Below the pieces are notes generated by a model. That model ran no database searches, had not been told where the DNA came from, and worked only from the letters and a program-made list of their open reading frames with translations. A stretch of DNA of 64,000 nt, from positions 1-64,000 of the forward strand of contig UQGS01000005.1 of NCBI GenBank assembly GCA_900540685.1, read 5' to 3'. The position numbers were made by a program, and so were the translations under genes. The DNA comes from an uncultured Catenibacterium sp. Lineage in GTDB: Bacteria > Bacillota_I > Bacilli_A > Erysipelotrichales > Coprobacillaceae. Every line of letters begins with the position of its first letter. Positions within the stretch are counted from its first letter, which is position 1. Positions 36,511 through 44,491 of this stretch are shown in pieces.

Positions 36511-36528
36511 AAGAGAGACTAATCATGA

Positions 36529-36555
36529 GGGCACTGAAAAAGTGCCTTTTTTTGT
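36529..36555 (+). terminator. Terminator within the left IS end
   Basis: GGCACT-GAAAA-AGTGCC followed by seven T. It lies 18 bases after the upstream gene and also forms the left terminal inverted repeat of the IS1182-type element, so it may end transcription entering the element. Confidence 0.75.
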
Positions 36556-36623
36556 GCGCTTCTATACCCTTATAGTTGGAAATATGGTATAATTGTACGT
36601 GTGCTAAAGGAGTTGTACGAATA

Positions 36624-38168
36624 ATGCTTAAGGAATATGAACAAATTAATTTAGATTTGAGTGAACATAGTGATTTATATGATATTTTAATTGAAAAGGA
36701 TAATTTCTGGAGACAGCTTAATGAAAGAGTTGACTTCTCTTTTGTTGTTGATTTATTAAAAGATAAATATTCATCTACAATGGGGAGAACTGCTGTGGAT
36801 GTTATCAGAATGTTTAAATATCTTCTTTTAAAAAACTATTATCATATTTCTGATGTTGGATTAGTAAATCGTACTCGTACAGATCTTCTATTCAAGTATT
36901 TTTTAGGGTATTCACCTGAAGAAACTAAATTAATCAGTCCTAGTCTTTTAACTGTGTTTCGCAGAGAACGTCTTGTAGAATTTGTTGAGGATGAAAATGG
37001 AAAAAAAGTTCCTAAAGATGATAAAACTGAAGACCTAATGGATTTGCTTATAAATAAAACTGTAGAATTAGCTCTAGAAAATGGGGTTATCAGCGCTAAA
37101 AATAAGTTAATTATGGATTCTACACATTCAAACTCTTTATATTCACATATATCACCAAGAGAAATGCTAATACGTCAGGCTAAGTCTTTAAGAAAGCTTG
37201 TTTATAATACCGATGAAACAATGAAAGAAAAAATGCCAAAGAAAAGAGAAGCAAGTGGGCTTCTTGAAGATCAGATTGCATATACAAAAGAACTGCTTGA
37301 ACTGGTAAAGGAAGATGAAAGATTCACAACAGTACCAGCAATTAAGGAACAAATAGATTATTTAGAAGAAATTATAAATGATACAGAAAATGAGATTGAA
37401 TATTCAAAAGATAATGAAGCGAAGGTGGGTCACAAAACAGCTGACACATCATTTTTCGGATACAAAACACATATTGCCATGACACCAGAAAGAATAATAA
37501 CAGCAGCAGTTGTAACAACCGGAGAAAAACATGACGGTAAACAGATGACAAAACTAATTGAAAAAAGCCAAAAAGCTGGAATAGAAGTAGAAGCAGTTAT
37601 AGGTGATGGTGCGTATTCAGAAGAAGATAATTTAAATTACTGTAAGGAAAATAGTATTAAGAATGTAAGCAAATTAAGCAGAACAGTTCTTCATGGAAAC
37701 AGAAAAAATAAAGATGAATTTGAATATAATAAAGATGCAGGGATGTATGTATGCAAGGCTGGGCATATGGCAGTTAGAAAAGTGCATCAAAAAGGTAATA
37801 AACATAATAATTATTCAGAAGTGGATAGTTATTATTTTGACGTAGAAAAATGCAAACACTGTCCATTCAAGGAAGGATGCTATAAAGAAGGGGCAAAAAC
37901 AAAAACATACAACGTAACAATAAAAAAAGAAATTCACACAGAACATATGGAATATATGGAAAGTGAAGAATTTAAGGAAATGTACAAAGAGCGCTATAAA
38001 ATAGAGGGAAAGAATGGCGAATTAAAAAATGTACATGATTATGGAGAAAGTAATGCCTGTGGAACAAGTGGCATGACAATACAAGGGGCTAGTACGCTCT
38101 TTTTAGTGAACCTGAAAAGGATATTTAAACTGGAAAAGCAAAAACAAACATCAAATAGCGAAAAATAA
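36624..38168 (+). CDS. IS1182-family transposase
   Basis: 514 residues from the ATG at 36624; a longer frame from 36576 lacks a site. The N-terminal DUF772-type region (GRTAVDVIRMFKYLLLKNYYHISD...LLFKYFLGYSPEE) is followed by an RNase H-type DDE domain: LIMDSTHSNS (first Asp), VIGDGAYSE (second Asp), and KIEGKNGELKN (Glu). A Cys cluster (C-x2-C-x4-C) lies at about residues 411-420. Codon use is richer in GGA/ACA than in the neighbours, as expected for acquired DNA. It appears functional. Confidence 0.9.
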   Translation: MLKEYEQINLDLSEHSDLYDILIEKDNFWRQLNERVDFSFVVDLLKDKYSSTMGRTAVDVIRMFKYLLLKNYYHISDVGLVNRTRTDLLFKYFLGYSPEETKLISPSLLTVFRRERLVEFVEDENGKKVPKDDKTEDLMDLLINKTVELALENGVISAKNKLIMDSTHSNSLYSHISPREMLIRQAKSLRKLVYNTDETMKEKMPKKREASGLLEDQIAYTKELLELVKEDERFTTVPAIKEQIDYLEEIINDTENEIEYSKDNEAKVGHKTADTSFFGYKTHIAMTPERIITAAVVTTGEKHDGKQMTKLIEKSQKAGIEVEAVIGDGAYSEEDNLNYCKENSIKNVSKLSRTVLHGNRKNKDEFEYNKDAGMYVCKAGHMAVRKVHQKGNKHNNYSEVDSYYFDVEKCKHCPFKEGCYKEGAKTKTYNVTIKKEIHTEHMEYMESEEFKEMYKERYKIEGKNGELKNVHDYGESNACGTSGMTIQGASTLFLVNLKRIFKLEKQKQTSNSEK

Positions 38169-38192
38169 CCCAGAAAACCGGGTTATTTTTTA
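38162..38192 (+). terminator. Terminator of the transposase gene
   Basis: AATAACCC, an eight-base loop, GGGTTATT and a run of T. It overlaps the stop codon. Confidence 0.85.
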
Positions 38193-38219
38193 AAAATATA
38201 ACAAATATTTGAAAAAGAT

Positions 38220-38250
38220 AGGGAAGATTGCCATTTATACAATCTTCCCT
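38220..38250. terminator. Inverted repeat near right IS end
   Basis: AGGGAAGATTG and CAATCTTCCCT (11 bp) around a nine-base loop. On the minus strand T-rich sequence follows, so it may block transcription into the element. Confidence 0.65.
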
Positions 38251-38280
38251 ACAAAAAAGTTATTCTTTTTCAGCACTCCC

Positions 38281-38424
38281 CTAATCATCTCTCTTTTTAT
38301 ATTCCTCTAATATTTCCTGCATCTTTACTAATCCTCTTTCACAGTTTGGATGAAGTAGATCACAGCTTCTTGCACACCCTAAACAGAATTCATTTTCTAA
38401 TATCTTTAGTTCTTCCTCTTTCAT
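38281..38424 (-). CDS. Small cysteine-rich protein of unknown function
   Basis: 47 residues from the ATG at 38424 (GAGGTGAAGAG site); a longer frame from 38472 lacks one. FCLGCARSCDLLHPNC contains four cysteines (C-x2-C-x3-C-x7-C) that could bind zinc or an Fe-S cluster. The remainder is a charged helix. It lies beside the IS right end and diverges from the Mn riboswitch gene. I do not recognise the family. Confidence 0.6.
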   Translation of the reverse strand: MKEEELKILENEFCLGCARSCDLLHPNCERGLVKMQEILEEYKKRDD

Positions 38425-38465
38425 ACTCTTCACCTCAACCTTATTATAAGAATAATGTTCTTTGA

Positions 38466-38493
38466 TTGACAAGCGATATGAATTTGATAGAAT
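38466..38493 (+). promoter_or_regulatory. Promoter of the riboswitch-controlled P-type ATPase
   Basis: TTGACA (38466-38471), 16 bases, TAGAAT (38488-38493), start near 38500, at the 5' end of the riboswitch. Confidence 0.7.
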
Positions 38494-38500
38494 AATAGTA

Positions 38501-38623
38501 ATTAAAGGGGAGTAGCTCTTACAGAACTGTTCGTCAACACGTTATGTTCAACATAACCGGATTGTTTTGGTCATTTATGATCAGCGAGACCTTTAATAAA
38601 ACGATTGTTTTTATTAAAGGAGG
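38501..38623 (+). promoter_or_regulatory. yybP-ykoY-type manganese riboswitch
   Basis: AAAGGGGAGTAGC (38504-38516) and GCGAGACCTTT (38584-38594) are the two conserved parts of the yybP-ykoY aptamer. ATTAAAGG (38501-38508) pairs with CCTTTAAT (38590-38597) to close the aptamer. The same CCTTTAATAAAA (38590-38601) can pair perfectly with TTTTATTAAAGG (38609-38620), which includes part of the ribosome site. Metal binding would free the site, so the switch should act on translation (ON with Mn). The alternative pairing was read by eye. Confidence 0.85.
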
Positions 38624-38630
38624 AATACAA

Positions 38631-41210
38631 ATGTATAAAAAAACAATTGAAGAAGTAGTAAACTCTTTAGATACAAATATTGAAAAGGGACTGACTTCTT
38701 CTGAAGCAAAGAAGAGACAAGGCATATATGGTACTAATGAACTAGAAAAGCCACAGAAAAGGTCTCTTCTTTTACGTTTTCTAGATCAATTCAAAGATGC
38801 AATGATTATTATTTTAATTATTGCAGCAGTGATATCTATTATTGTAGAACCAGGGGACTGGATTGATTCTCTTATTATCGTAATAGTCGTTATGATGAAT
38901 GCGATTCTTGGTGTTGTATTAGAGAGTCATGCAGAAAAGAGTCTTGAATCATTACAAGAATTATCTGCACCACAATCTAAGGTATTAAGAGATGGTGTGA
39001 AACAGACTATTGCCTCTAAGGAATTAGTGCCTGGTGATATTATTATTCTTGAAACAGGGGATATGATTCCAAGTGATGCACGTCTCATTGAAGCTTATAA
39101 CTTAAAGGTGGATGAATCAGCCTTAACAGGTGAATCTGTTCCTGTAGAAAAGACGACTGATCCTATTGATCAGGATGTTGTGATTGGTGACCAGACAAAT
39201 ATGGTCTTCTCTTCTACAGTAGTCACTTATGGTCGTGGTGAAGCGATTGTGACATCTACTGGTATGAAGAATGAAGTAGGTAAGATTGCAGGTATGTTAA
39301 ATGCGAGTGAGAAGGAATTAACACCTTTACAGGTTAAACTCAATGAAATAGGTAAAACAATTGGATTACTTTGTATTGTGATCTGTGTAATTGTATTTAT
39401 TCTTGAATCATTAAGTGGTATTAGCTGGTTAGAATCATTTAAGACTGCTGTTGCGTTAGCTGTTGCAGCTGTACCAGAAGGACTTGCAGCTACTGTTACT
39501 ATTGTCTTAGCTGTTAGTGTGACTAAGATGGTTAAACAGCATGCCATTATTCGTAAATTACCTGCAGTAGAAACATTAGGTAGTACTTCTATTGTATGTT
39601 CTGATAAGACAGGTACATTAACACAAAATAAGATGACTATCTTAAAGACTTACTTAGATGGTGATAGAGTTAAAGATTTAGAAGAAGCAGATTCTAAAAC
39701 TATTGATATGTTGAATGCATTTACTCTATGTTCTGATGCTTCTATTGATGATGGTAAGGTACTTGGTGATCCTACTGAAGTTGCACTTGTAGAAGCAAGT
39801 AAAAAGATGAACTTTGAAAAGAAAGCACTCATGGAAAAGTATCCACGTGTAGGAGAATTAGCTTTTGATTCTGATCGTAAGATGATGAGTGTTATTGTAA
39901 AGGATGGAGATCATTATGTGTCTATTACTAAAGGTGGACCTGATGTGATCTTAAATAGATGTCGTGATGTAGATAGTGATGATGCTATGACTGCCAATGA
40001 TGAAATGGCTAAAGATGCATTAAGAGTCTTAGCTGTGGCAGTGAAGACATATGATACATTACCTATAAATATTACAGTAGAAGAAATAGAAAATGATATG
40101 GACTTTATTGGGTTTGTCGGTATGATTGATCCGGCTCGTCCAGAAGCAAAAGAAGCCATTAGAGTGGCTAAGCATGCAGGTGTGCGTACTATTATGATCA
40201 CGGGTGACCATAAGACAACAGCGACTGCGATTGCGAAAGATTTAGGTATTCTTGATGAAGGACAGGAAGTTATTTCTGGTGAAGAATTATCTCAGATGTC
40301 TCAGGAAGAACTAGAAAAGAATGTAGAAAAATATAGTGTTTATGCACGTGTGGCTCCTGAACATAAAGTAAATATCGTCAAAGCATGGAAATCAAAGAAT
40401 AAGATTGTCGCTATGACAGGGGATGGTGTCAATGATGCGCCGGCCTTAAAGACTGCAGATATTGGCTGTGCTATGGGTATTACAGGTACTGATGTAGCGA
40501 AGAATGCGGCTACTATGATTTTAACAGATGATAACTTTGCGACTATTATTCAATCTATTAAACAGGGTCGTGGTATATTTGATAATATCCAGAAGGATGT
40601 TCAGTTCTTATTATCAAGTAATATCGGTGAAGTACTTGCCATCTTCTTAGCTTCTATTATTGCGTTAATTAACCCTTCATGGGGATTTGGTGTTCCACTA
40701 TTACCTATTCATTTATTATGGATTAACCTAATTACAGATGCACTTCCAGCATTTGCGATTGGATTAGAACCGGTAGAAGATGATGTCATGGATAGAAAAC
40801 CAAGAGAAAAGGATGAAGGTTTCTTTGCGAATGGTTTAATGGTGAAAGTCATCTGGCAGGGTGTCATGGTTGGTTTATTAACTCTTCTCTCTTATTCAAT
40901 TGGTCAGTATTTCAGTACACATGAATATGCAGTCACTATGGCCTTTATTACTATGTCAGGTGCTGAATTATGTCATTCATTTAATGTGAAGAGTCATCAT
41001 TCAGTATTTAATAAACAGGTATTCAACAATAAATATTTATGGGGTGCAACAGCTATTGGTCTTGTATTACAGTTAGTCATCATCTTTACACCTCTTTCTC
41101 ATTTATTTAGTTTAGTGCCTCTTGATCCATCTCATTTTGCGATTGCAGCATTACTTGCATTCTCAGTTATTCCAATCGTAGAAATCTCTAAACGTTTCGA
41201 TAAACGTTAA
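38631..41210 (+). CDS. P-type cation ATPase, predicted Mn(II) (or Ca(II)) exporter
   Basis: 859 residues from the ATG after GGAGG; an earlier in-frame ATG lies inside the riboswitch. The A-domain TGES, M4 AAVPEGLAA, phosphorylation motif SDKTGTLT, and hinge MTGDGVNDAPALK are all present, with four C-terminal helices, as in SERCA/PMCA-type pumps. Related pumps behind yybP-ykoY riboswitches (Lactococcus YoaB) export Mn(II). The riboswitch therefore points to Mn efflux, while the family alone would be called a calcium pump. Confidence 0.93.
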   Translation: MYKKTIEEVVNSLDTNIEKGLTSSEAKKRQGIYGTNELEKPQKRSLLLRFLDQFKDAMIIILIIAAVISIIVEPGDWIDSLIIVIVVMMNAILGVVLESHAEKSLESLQELSAPQSKVLRDGVKQTIASKELVPGDIIILETGDMIPSDARLIEAYNLKVDESALTGESVPVEKTTDPIDQDVVIGDQTNMVFSSTVVTYGRGEAIVTSTGMKNEVGKIAGMLNASEKELTPLQVKLNEIGKTIGLLCIVICVIVFILESLSGISWLESFKTAVALAVAAVPEGLAATVTIVLAVSVTKMVKQHAIIRKLPAVETLGSTSIVCSDKTGTLTQNKMTILKTYLDGDRVKDLEEADSKTIDMLNAFTLCSDASIDDGKVLGDPTEVALVEASKKMNFEKKALMEKYPRVGELAFDSDRKMMSVIVKDGDHYVSITKGGPDVILNRCRDVDSDDAMTANDEMAKDALRVLAVAVKTYDTLPINITVEEIENDMDFIGFVGMIDPARPEAKEAIRVAKHAGVRTIMITGDHKTTATAIAKDLGILDEGQEVISGEELSQMSQEELEKNVEKYSVYARVAPEHKVNIVKAWKSKNKIVAMTGDGVNDAPALKTADIGCAMGITGTDVAKNAATMILTDDNFATIIQSIKQGRGIFDNIQKDVQFLLSSNIGEVLAIFLASIIALINPSWGFGVPLLPIHLLWINLITDALPAFAIGLEPVEDDVMDRKPREKDEGFFANGLMVKVIWQGVMVGLLTLLSYSIGQYFSTHEYAVTMAFITMSGAELCHSFNVKSHHSVFNKQVFNNKYLWGATAIGLVLQLVIIFTPLSHLFSLVPLDPSHFAIAALLAFSVIPIVEISKRFDKR

Positions 41211-41211
41211 C

Positions 41212-41234
41212 ACCTGCAAATGCAGGTTTTTTTT
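41212..41234 (+). terminator. Terminator of the P-type ATPase gene
   Basis: ACCTGCA-AA-TGCAGGT followed by eight T, right after the stop codon. Confidence 0.88.
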
Positions 41235-41244
41235 ACAATTTCTA

Positions 41245-41302
41245 TTGCATTTATCTTATAGGAGTAGTATTATTTAGTTAGTAAAGGCTAACCCTTTACT
41301 AA
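41245..41302 (+). promoter_or_regulatory. Promoter with iron-regulator-type operator at its start
   Basis: TTGCAT (41245-41250), 17 bases, TATTAT (41268-41273). A perfect inverted repeat with ten-base arms (TTAGTAAAGG at 41278-41287, CCTTTACTAA at 41293-41302) covers the expected start. TTAGTAAAGGCTAAC differs at one of 15 positions from the site at 41819-41805 by the feo promoter. No coding frame follows. Confidence 0.65.
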
Positions 41303-41387
41303 ACACAACATATCCTTTCATATTCTCAGTTCCTTAAAACAGAGGACATAAAAAAATCACAGGACGGCACACACCTGTGATTTTTTT
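41280..41387 (+). ncRNA. Predicted ~108-nt small RNA under iron-type operator control
   Basis: The promoter at 41245-41273 and the hairpin terminator at 41351-41387 bound a short transcript with no coding sequence. Its 5' end can fold into an eight-pair stem (AGTAAAGG/CCTTTACT). A pyrimidine-rich unpaired stretch (41311-41335, with TCCTTTC and TTCCTT) could pair with AAGGA ribosome sites, as iron-sparing RNAs such as FsrA or RyhB do. It runs convergently into the regulator gene. Function and existence are inferred. Confidence 0.5.
41351..41387. terminator. Bidirectional terminator
   Basis: AAAAAATCACAGG, a ten-base loop, CCTGTGATTTTTTT. T runs occur on both strands. It serves the small RNA (plus) and the regulator gene at 41390-41752 (minus). 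Confidence 0.88.
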
Positions 41388-41389
41388 AT

Positions 41390-41752
41390 TTAGATCTTAT
41401 TTTTAAAATAAGCTTTTAAAGCTTCAAAAGTTTCTGGTGAAATATAATGTTCGATACGACATGCATCCTGTGAAGCAGTAGACTCACTGACTCCAATATG
41501 AACTAGGATATTTCTTAATTCAGTATGTCTTTCAAATATCATATTCGCAATCTTAGCACCAGCTTCTGTTAATGTGATGGCACCATCTTCATCCATGTTG
41601 ATGAGTTCCTTCTCTTTTAATCTTTTCATCTGTTGTGAAATAGTAGGTTTAGAGAAATTCATTTCACGGGCGATATCAATGGAACGCACATGTCCTTTCT
41701 TCTTCTGAATAACTAATATAGTTTCTAAGTACATTTCTGTTGATTCACTCAT
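41390..41752 (-). CDS. DtxR/IdeR-type iron-dependent repressor, short form
   Basis: 120 residues from the ATG at 41752, with GAGGTGAA ahead; a GTG at 41761 overlaps that site. An N-terminal winged helix (1-65: SIDIAREMNFSKPTISQQMKRL) and a dimerisation helix region follow the DtxR fold. DACRIEHYIS places Cys98, Glu101 and His102 as in DtxR (Cys102, Glu105, His106), and Met7 matches Met10. MntR has Asp and Glu at the Met and Cys positions, so iron is the expected metal. The SH3-like third domain is absent. It diverges from the feo operon. Confidence 0.88.
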   Translation of the reverse strand: MSESTEMYLETILVIQKKKGHVRSIDIAREMNFSKPTISQQMKRLKEKELINMDEDGAITLTEAGAKIANMIFERHTELRNILVHIGVSESTASQDACRIEHYISPETFEALKAYFKNKI

Positions 41753-41804
41753 CTTATTCACCTCATTTTCATCATTATAGCATAAAAATTCAAATAATGA
41801 AAAA

Positions 41805-41858
41805 GTTAGGCTTTACTAATATTTTTGTTGACATACAAAAATAGTAAGGCTATACTAA
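41805..41858 (+). promoter_or_regulatory. feo promoter with two DtxR-type operator copies
   Basis: TTGACA (41828-41833), 17 bases, TATACT (41851-41856). Site 1, GTTAGGCTTTACTAA, lies at 41805-41819, upstream of the -35 and between the divergent genes. Site 2, TAGTAAGGCTATACTAA, lies at 41842-41858 and covers the -10. Both are versions of TTAGTAAAG-x-CTAAC. A hairpin (AGACTAA/TTAGTCT, 41875-41892) follows in the leader. Confidence 0.7.
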
Positions 41859-41915
41859 CAGTGAAGTTAGAAAAGACTAATTAGTTTAGTCTAATCATCT
41901 GAGGAGGCGGAGTAT

Positions 41916-42125
41916 ATGCCAATTAGTATGGCAAATCCTGGAGATACAGTCGTTATTAGACGTATTACAGGAACTGATAAAGTAAAGAATCATCTTGCAG
42001 AACTTGGTTTCGTGGTTGATGGTGAAGTAACTATTATCAGTAAAGTAGATAACGGAATTATTTGTAATGTGAAAGGTAGTAGGATTGCGCTTTCTGAACA
42101 GATGGCGAATCGTATATTGTTTTAA
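41916..42125 (+). CDS. feoA: FeoA-family protein 1
   Basis: 69 residues, one SH3-like FeoA domain (GDTVVIRRITGTDKVKNHLAELGFVVDGEVTII). FeoA proteins bind FeoB in the cytoplasm and support its activity. GAGGAGGCGG precedes the ATG. It is the first gene of feoA-feoA-feoB, 12 bases before the second feoA. Confidence 0.9.
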   Translation: MPISMANPGDTVVIRRITGTDKVKNHLAELGFVVDGEVTIISKVDNGIICNVKGSRIALSEQMANRILF

Positions 42126-42137
42126 GGGAGGAGTATC

Positions 42138-42359
42138 ATGAACTTAAAAGAAGTAAAAGTGGGCGAAACAGTAACTATTAAAAAAGTAACTGGTACAGGT
42201 CCAGTAAAAAGAAGAATTATGGATATGGGTTTAACTAAAGGACAAAGTGTTTATGTAAGAAAAGTTGCACCTTTAGGAGATCCAGTAGAAATTACAGTAC
42301 GTGGTTATGAATTATCTTTGCGTAAAGCAGATGCGCAGATGATTGAAGTGGAGGAATAG
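42138..42359 (+). CDS. feoA: FeoA-family protein 2
   Basis: 73 residues. VTGTGPVKRRIMDMGLTKGQ and APLGDPVEITVRGYELSLR are the FeoA core, closer to the FeoA domain fused to FeoB at 28907 than to its neighbour. Tandem feoA genes before feoB are common in anaerobic Bacillota. It ends two bases before feoB. Confidence 0.92.
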   Translation: MNLKEVKVGETVTIKKVTGTGPVKRRIMDMGLTKGQSVYVRKVAPLGDPVEITVRGYELSLRKADAQMIEVEE

Positions 42360-42361
42360 TT

Positions 42362-44485
42362 ATGAAGATAGCGTTAGCGGGTAACCCTAACTCTGGTAAA
42401 ACAACGTTATTTAATGCACTGACAGGGAGTACTCAGTATGTTGGTAACTGGCCAGGGGTTACAGTTGAAAAGAAAGATGGGAAACTAAAAGGTCATAAAG
42501 ATGTGACTATCCAGGATTTACCTGGTATTTATTCATTATCTCCTTATACACTTGAAGAAGTTGTTACAAGAAGATATTTAATTAATGAAACACCTGATGC
42601 AATCATTAATATTATTGATGGTACTAATCTAGAAAGAAACTTATATTTAACGACTCAGTTAGCTGAATTAGGTATTCCTATGGTTTTAGCTGTTAATATG
42701 TATGATATCATCGAAAAGAAGGGTGATAAGATTGACTTAGATCAGTTAGGTCAGTTATTTGGTTGTAAAGCAATGACTTTATCAGCATTAAAGGATAAAG
42801 GTACTCAGGAAGTGGCTGAAGAAGCAATTAAACTTGCACACAACCATAAAGTATCAGAACATCCTCATGTATTTGAGGGTTCTGTAGAACATGCTTTAGC
42901 ACATATTGAAGAATCAATTGAAAATAAAGTAGATGCATCTAAGTTAAGATGGTTTGCAGTTAAGGTATTTGAAAGAGATGAAAAGGTATTGGCTGAACTT
43001 AAATTAGATCAGGCAGTATTAAATGAAATCGAAGGTCATATTGCGGATTGTGAAAAAGAAATGGATGATGATTCAGAATCTATTATCACAAACCAGAGAT
43101 ATACTTTTATTAAGAATTCTATTAATAAGGTTCTTACAAAGAAGAATCCACATCAGACATTATCTACATCAGATCAGATTGATAAGATTGTGACTAACAG
43201 ATTCCTAGCTTTACCAATCTTCGTATTAATTATGTGGCTTGTTTATTACATCTCAGTATCTACAGTAGGTGACTGGATGACTGGATGGGTGAATGATGTA
43301 TTATTTGCAGAGATTATTCCACCTGTAGTAGAAACTTTCCTTAAATCAATTGGCTGTGCAGCTCCATTAATCAGCTTAATTAATGATGGTATTATTGCTG
43401 GTGTTGGTACAGTATTAGGTTTCGTACCACAGATGGCACTTATCTTCTTATTTTTAGCTATTCTTGAAGATTCAGGATATATGGCAAGAATTGCATTCAT
43501 TATGGATAGACTATTACGTAAATTCGGTTTATCTGGTAAATCATTCATCCCTATCTTAATTGGTACAGGATGTGGTGTTCCGGCTGTTATGGGTACACGT
43601 ACTATTGAAAATGAAGCAGATAGAAGAATGACTATTCTATTATGCACATTTATTCCTTGTGGTGCGAAGACTGTTATTATTGGTATGATCAGTTCAGCAT
43701 TCTTCCCAGGTAACACTTGGATTGCGCCAGCAATGTATTTCTTAAGTATTCTAGTTATTATCTTATCAGGTATCGCATTAAAGAAGACTCGTTTCTTTGC
43801 CGGTGATCCAGCACCATTCGTAATGGAATTACCAGCATACCATATTCCTACATTAAGAGGTGTATTCATCCATGTTTGGGAACGTGCAAAAGCATTCATG
43901 ATTAAAGCAGGTACTATTATCTTCAGTATTTGTATTGTAGTATGGTTATTATCTACATTTAACTTCTCATTCCAGATGGTTGATATTGAAAACTCAATGT
44001 TAGCATCTATTGGTCATGCATTTGCAGTATTATTTGCACCAGTAGGTATTGAAAACTGGAAGGGTTCAGTGGCTGTTATCTCAGCTCTTGCAGCTAAGGA
44101 ACAGGCTGTTTCTACTATCTCTATCTTAAATCACATGGGTGATGCAGATTCAGGTGCTAAAGCTATTCATGCTATGGTGAATACTTTCTCTGCAATGGGT
44201 GGCTTCTCATTCATGATCTTGAACTTATTCGATCCACCATGCATTGCCGCTATTGGTACAATCATGAGAGAAATGGGTTCTAAGTTCTGGGGATGGTTCG
44301 CCGTATTATACCAGATGGTATTAGGTTATGTATTAGCTATGATCACTTATCAGTTAGGTTCATGGTTATTCTATGGTGCAACATTCGGATTAGGTCAGAT
44401 TCTATCAATCGTATGTATTTTAGTAATGATCTACTTCATTGTAAGACCAGCACCTAAACCAGAATTAAAGACACAGAAAGCTTAA
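42362..44485 (+). CDS. feoB: Ferrous iron transporter FeoB
   Basis: 707 residues. G-protein motifs GNPNSGKTTLFNALTG, NWPGVTVEKK, DLPGIYSLSP and NMYD lie in the first 130 residues, followed by a helical insert and a membrane domain with Gate motifs GTGCGVPAVMGTRT and LFDPPCIAAIGTIMREMG. It imports Fe(II). The operon has DtxR-type sites at its promoter, unlike the fused FeoAB at 28907-31252. Two small FeoB-associated membrane proteins follow. Confidence 0.96.
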   Translation: MKIALAGNPNSGKTTLFNALTGSTQYVGNWPGVTVEKKDGKLKGHKDVTIQDLPGIYSLSPYTLEEVVTRRYLINETPDAIINIIDGTNLERNLYLTTQLAELGIPMVLAVNMYDIIEKKGDKIDLDQLGQLFGCKAMTLSALKDKGTQEVAEEAIKLAHNHKVSEHPHVFEGSVEHALAHIEESIENKVDASKLRWFAVKVFERDEKVLAELKLDQAVLNEIEGHIADCEKEMDDDSESIITNQRYTFIKNSINKVLTKKNPHQTLSTSDQIDKIVTNRFLALPIFVLIMWLVYYISVSTVGDWMTGWVNDVLFAEIIPPVVETFLKSIGCAAPLISLINDGIIAGVGTVLGFVPQMALIFLFLAILEDSGYMARIAFIMDRLLRKFGLSGKSFIPILIGTGCGVPAVMGTRTIENEADRRMTILLCTFIPCGAKTVIIGMISSAFFPGNTWIAPAMYFLSILVIILSGIALKKTRFFAGDPAPFVMELPAYHIPTLRGVFIHVWERAKAFMIKAGTIIFSICIVVWLLSTFNFSFQMVDIENSMLASIGHAFAVLFAPVGIENWKGSVAVISALAAKEQAVSTISILNHMGDADSGAKAIHAMVNTFSAMGGFSFMILNLFDPPCIAAIGTIMREMGSKFWGWFAVLYQMVLGYVLAMITYQLGSWLFYGATFGLGQILSIVCILVMIYFIVRPAPKPELKTQKA

Positions 44486-44491
44486 TCAATT

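Larger units (their letters stand above)
36529..38280 (+). mobile_element. IS1182-type insertion sequence, apparently intact
   Basis: One full-length transposase gene lies between imperfect inverted ends. The left end (GGGCACTGAAAAAG, then T7GTG) matches the complement of the right end (GGGAGTGCTGAAAAAG, then CTTTTTTGT, at 38280-38250) with one gap. Hairpins near both ends stop outside transcription. The flanks AAAAGAGAGA (left) and, inverted, AAAAGAGAGA (right) extend the similarity outside the ends, so the exact borders and any target duplication are uncertain. Confidence 0.75.

Noticed and set aside
41866..41894. Third DtxR-type operator in the feo leader
   Set aside because: The AGACTAA/TTAGTCT palindrome lacks the AAAG-x-CTAAC core; it is better read as a leader hairpin.
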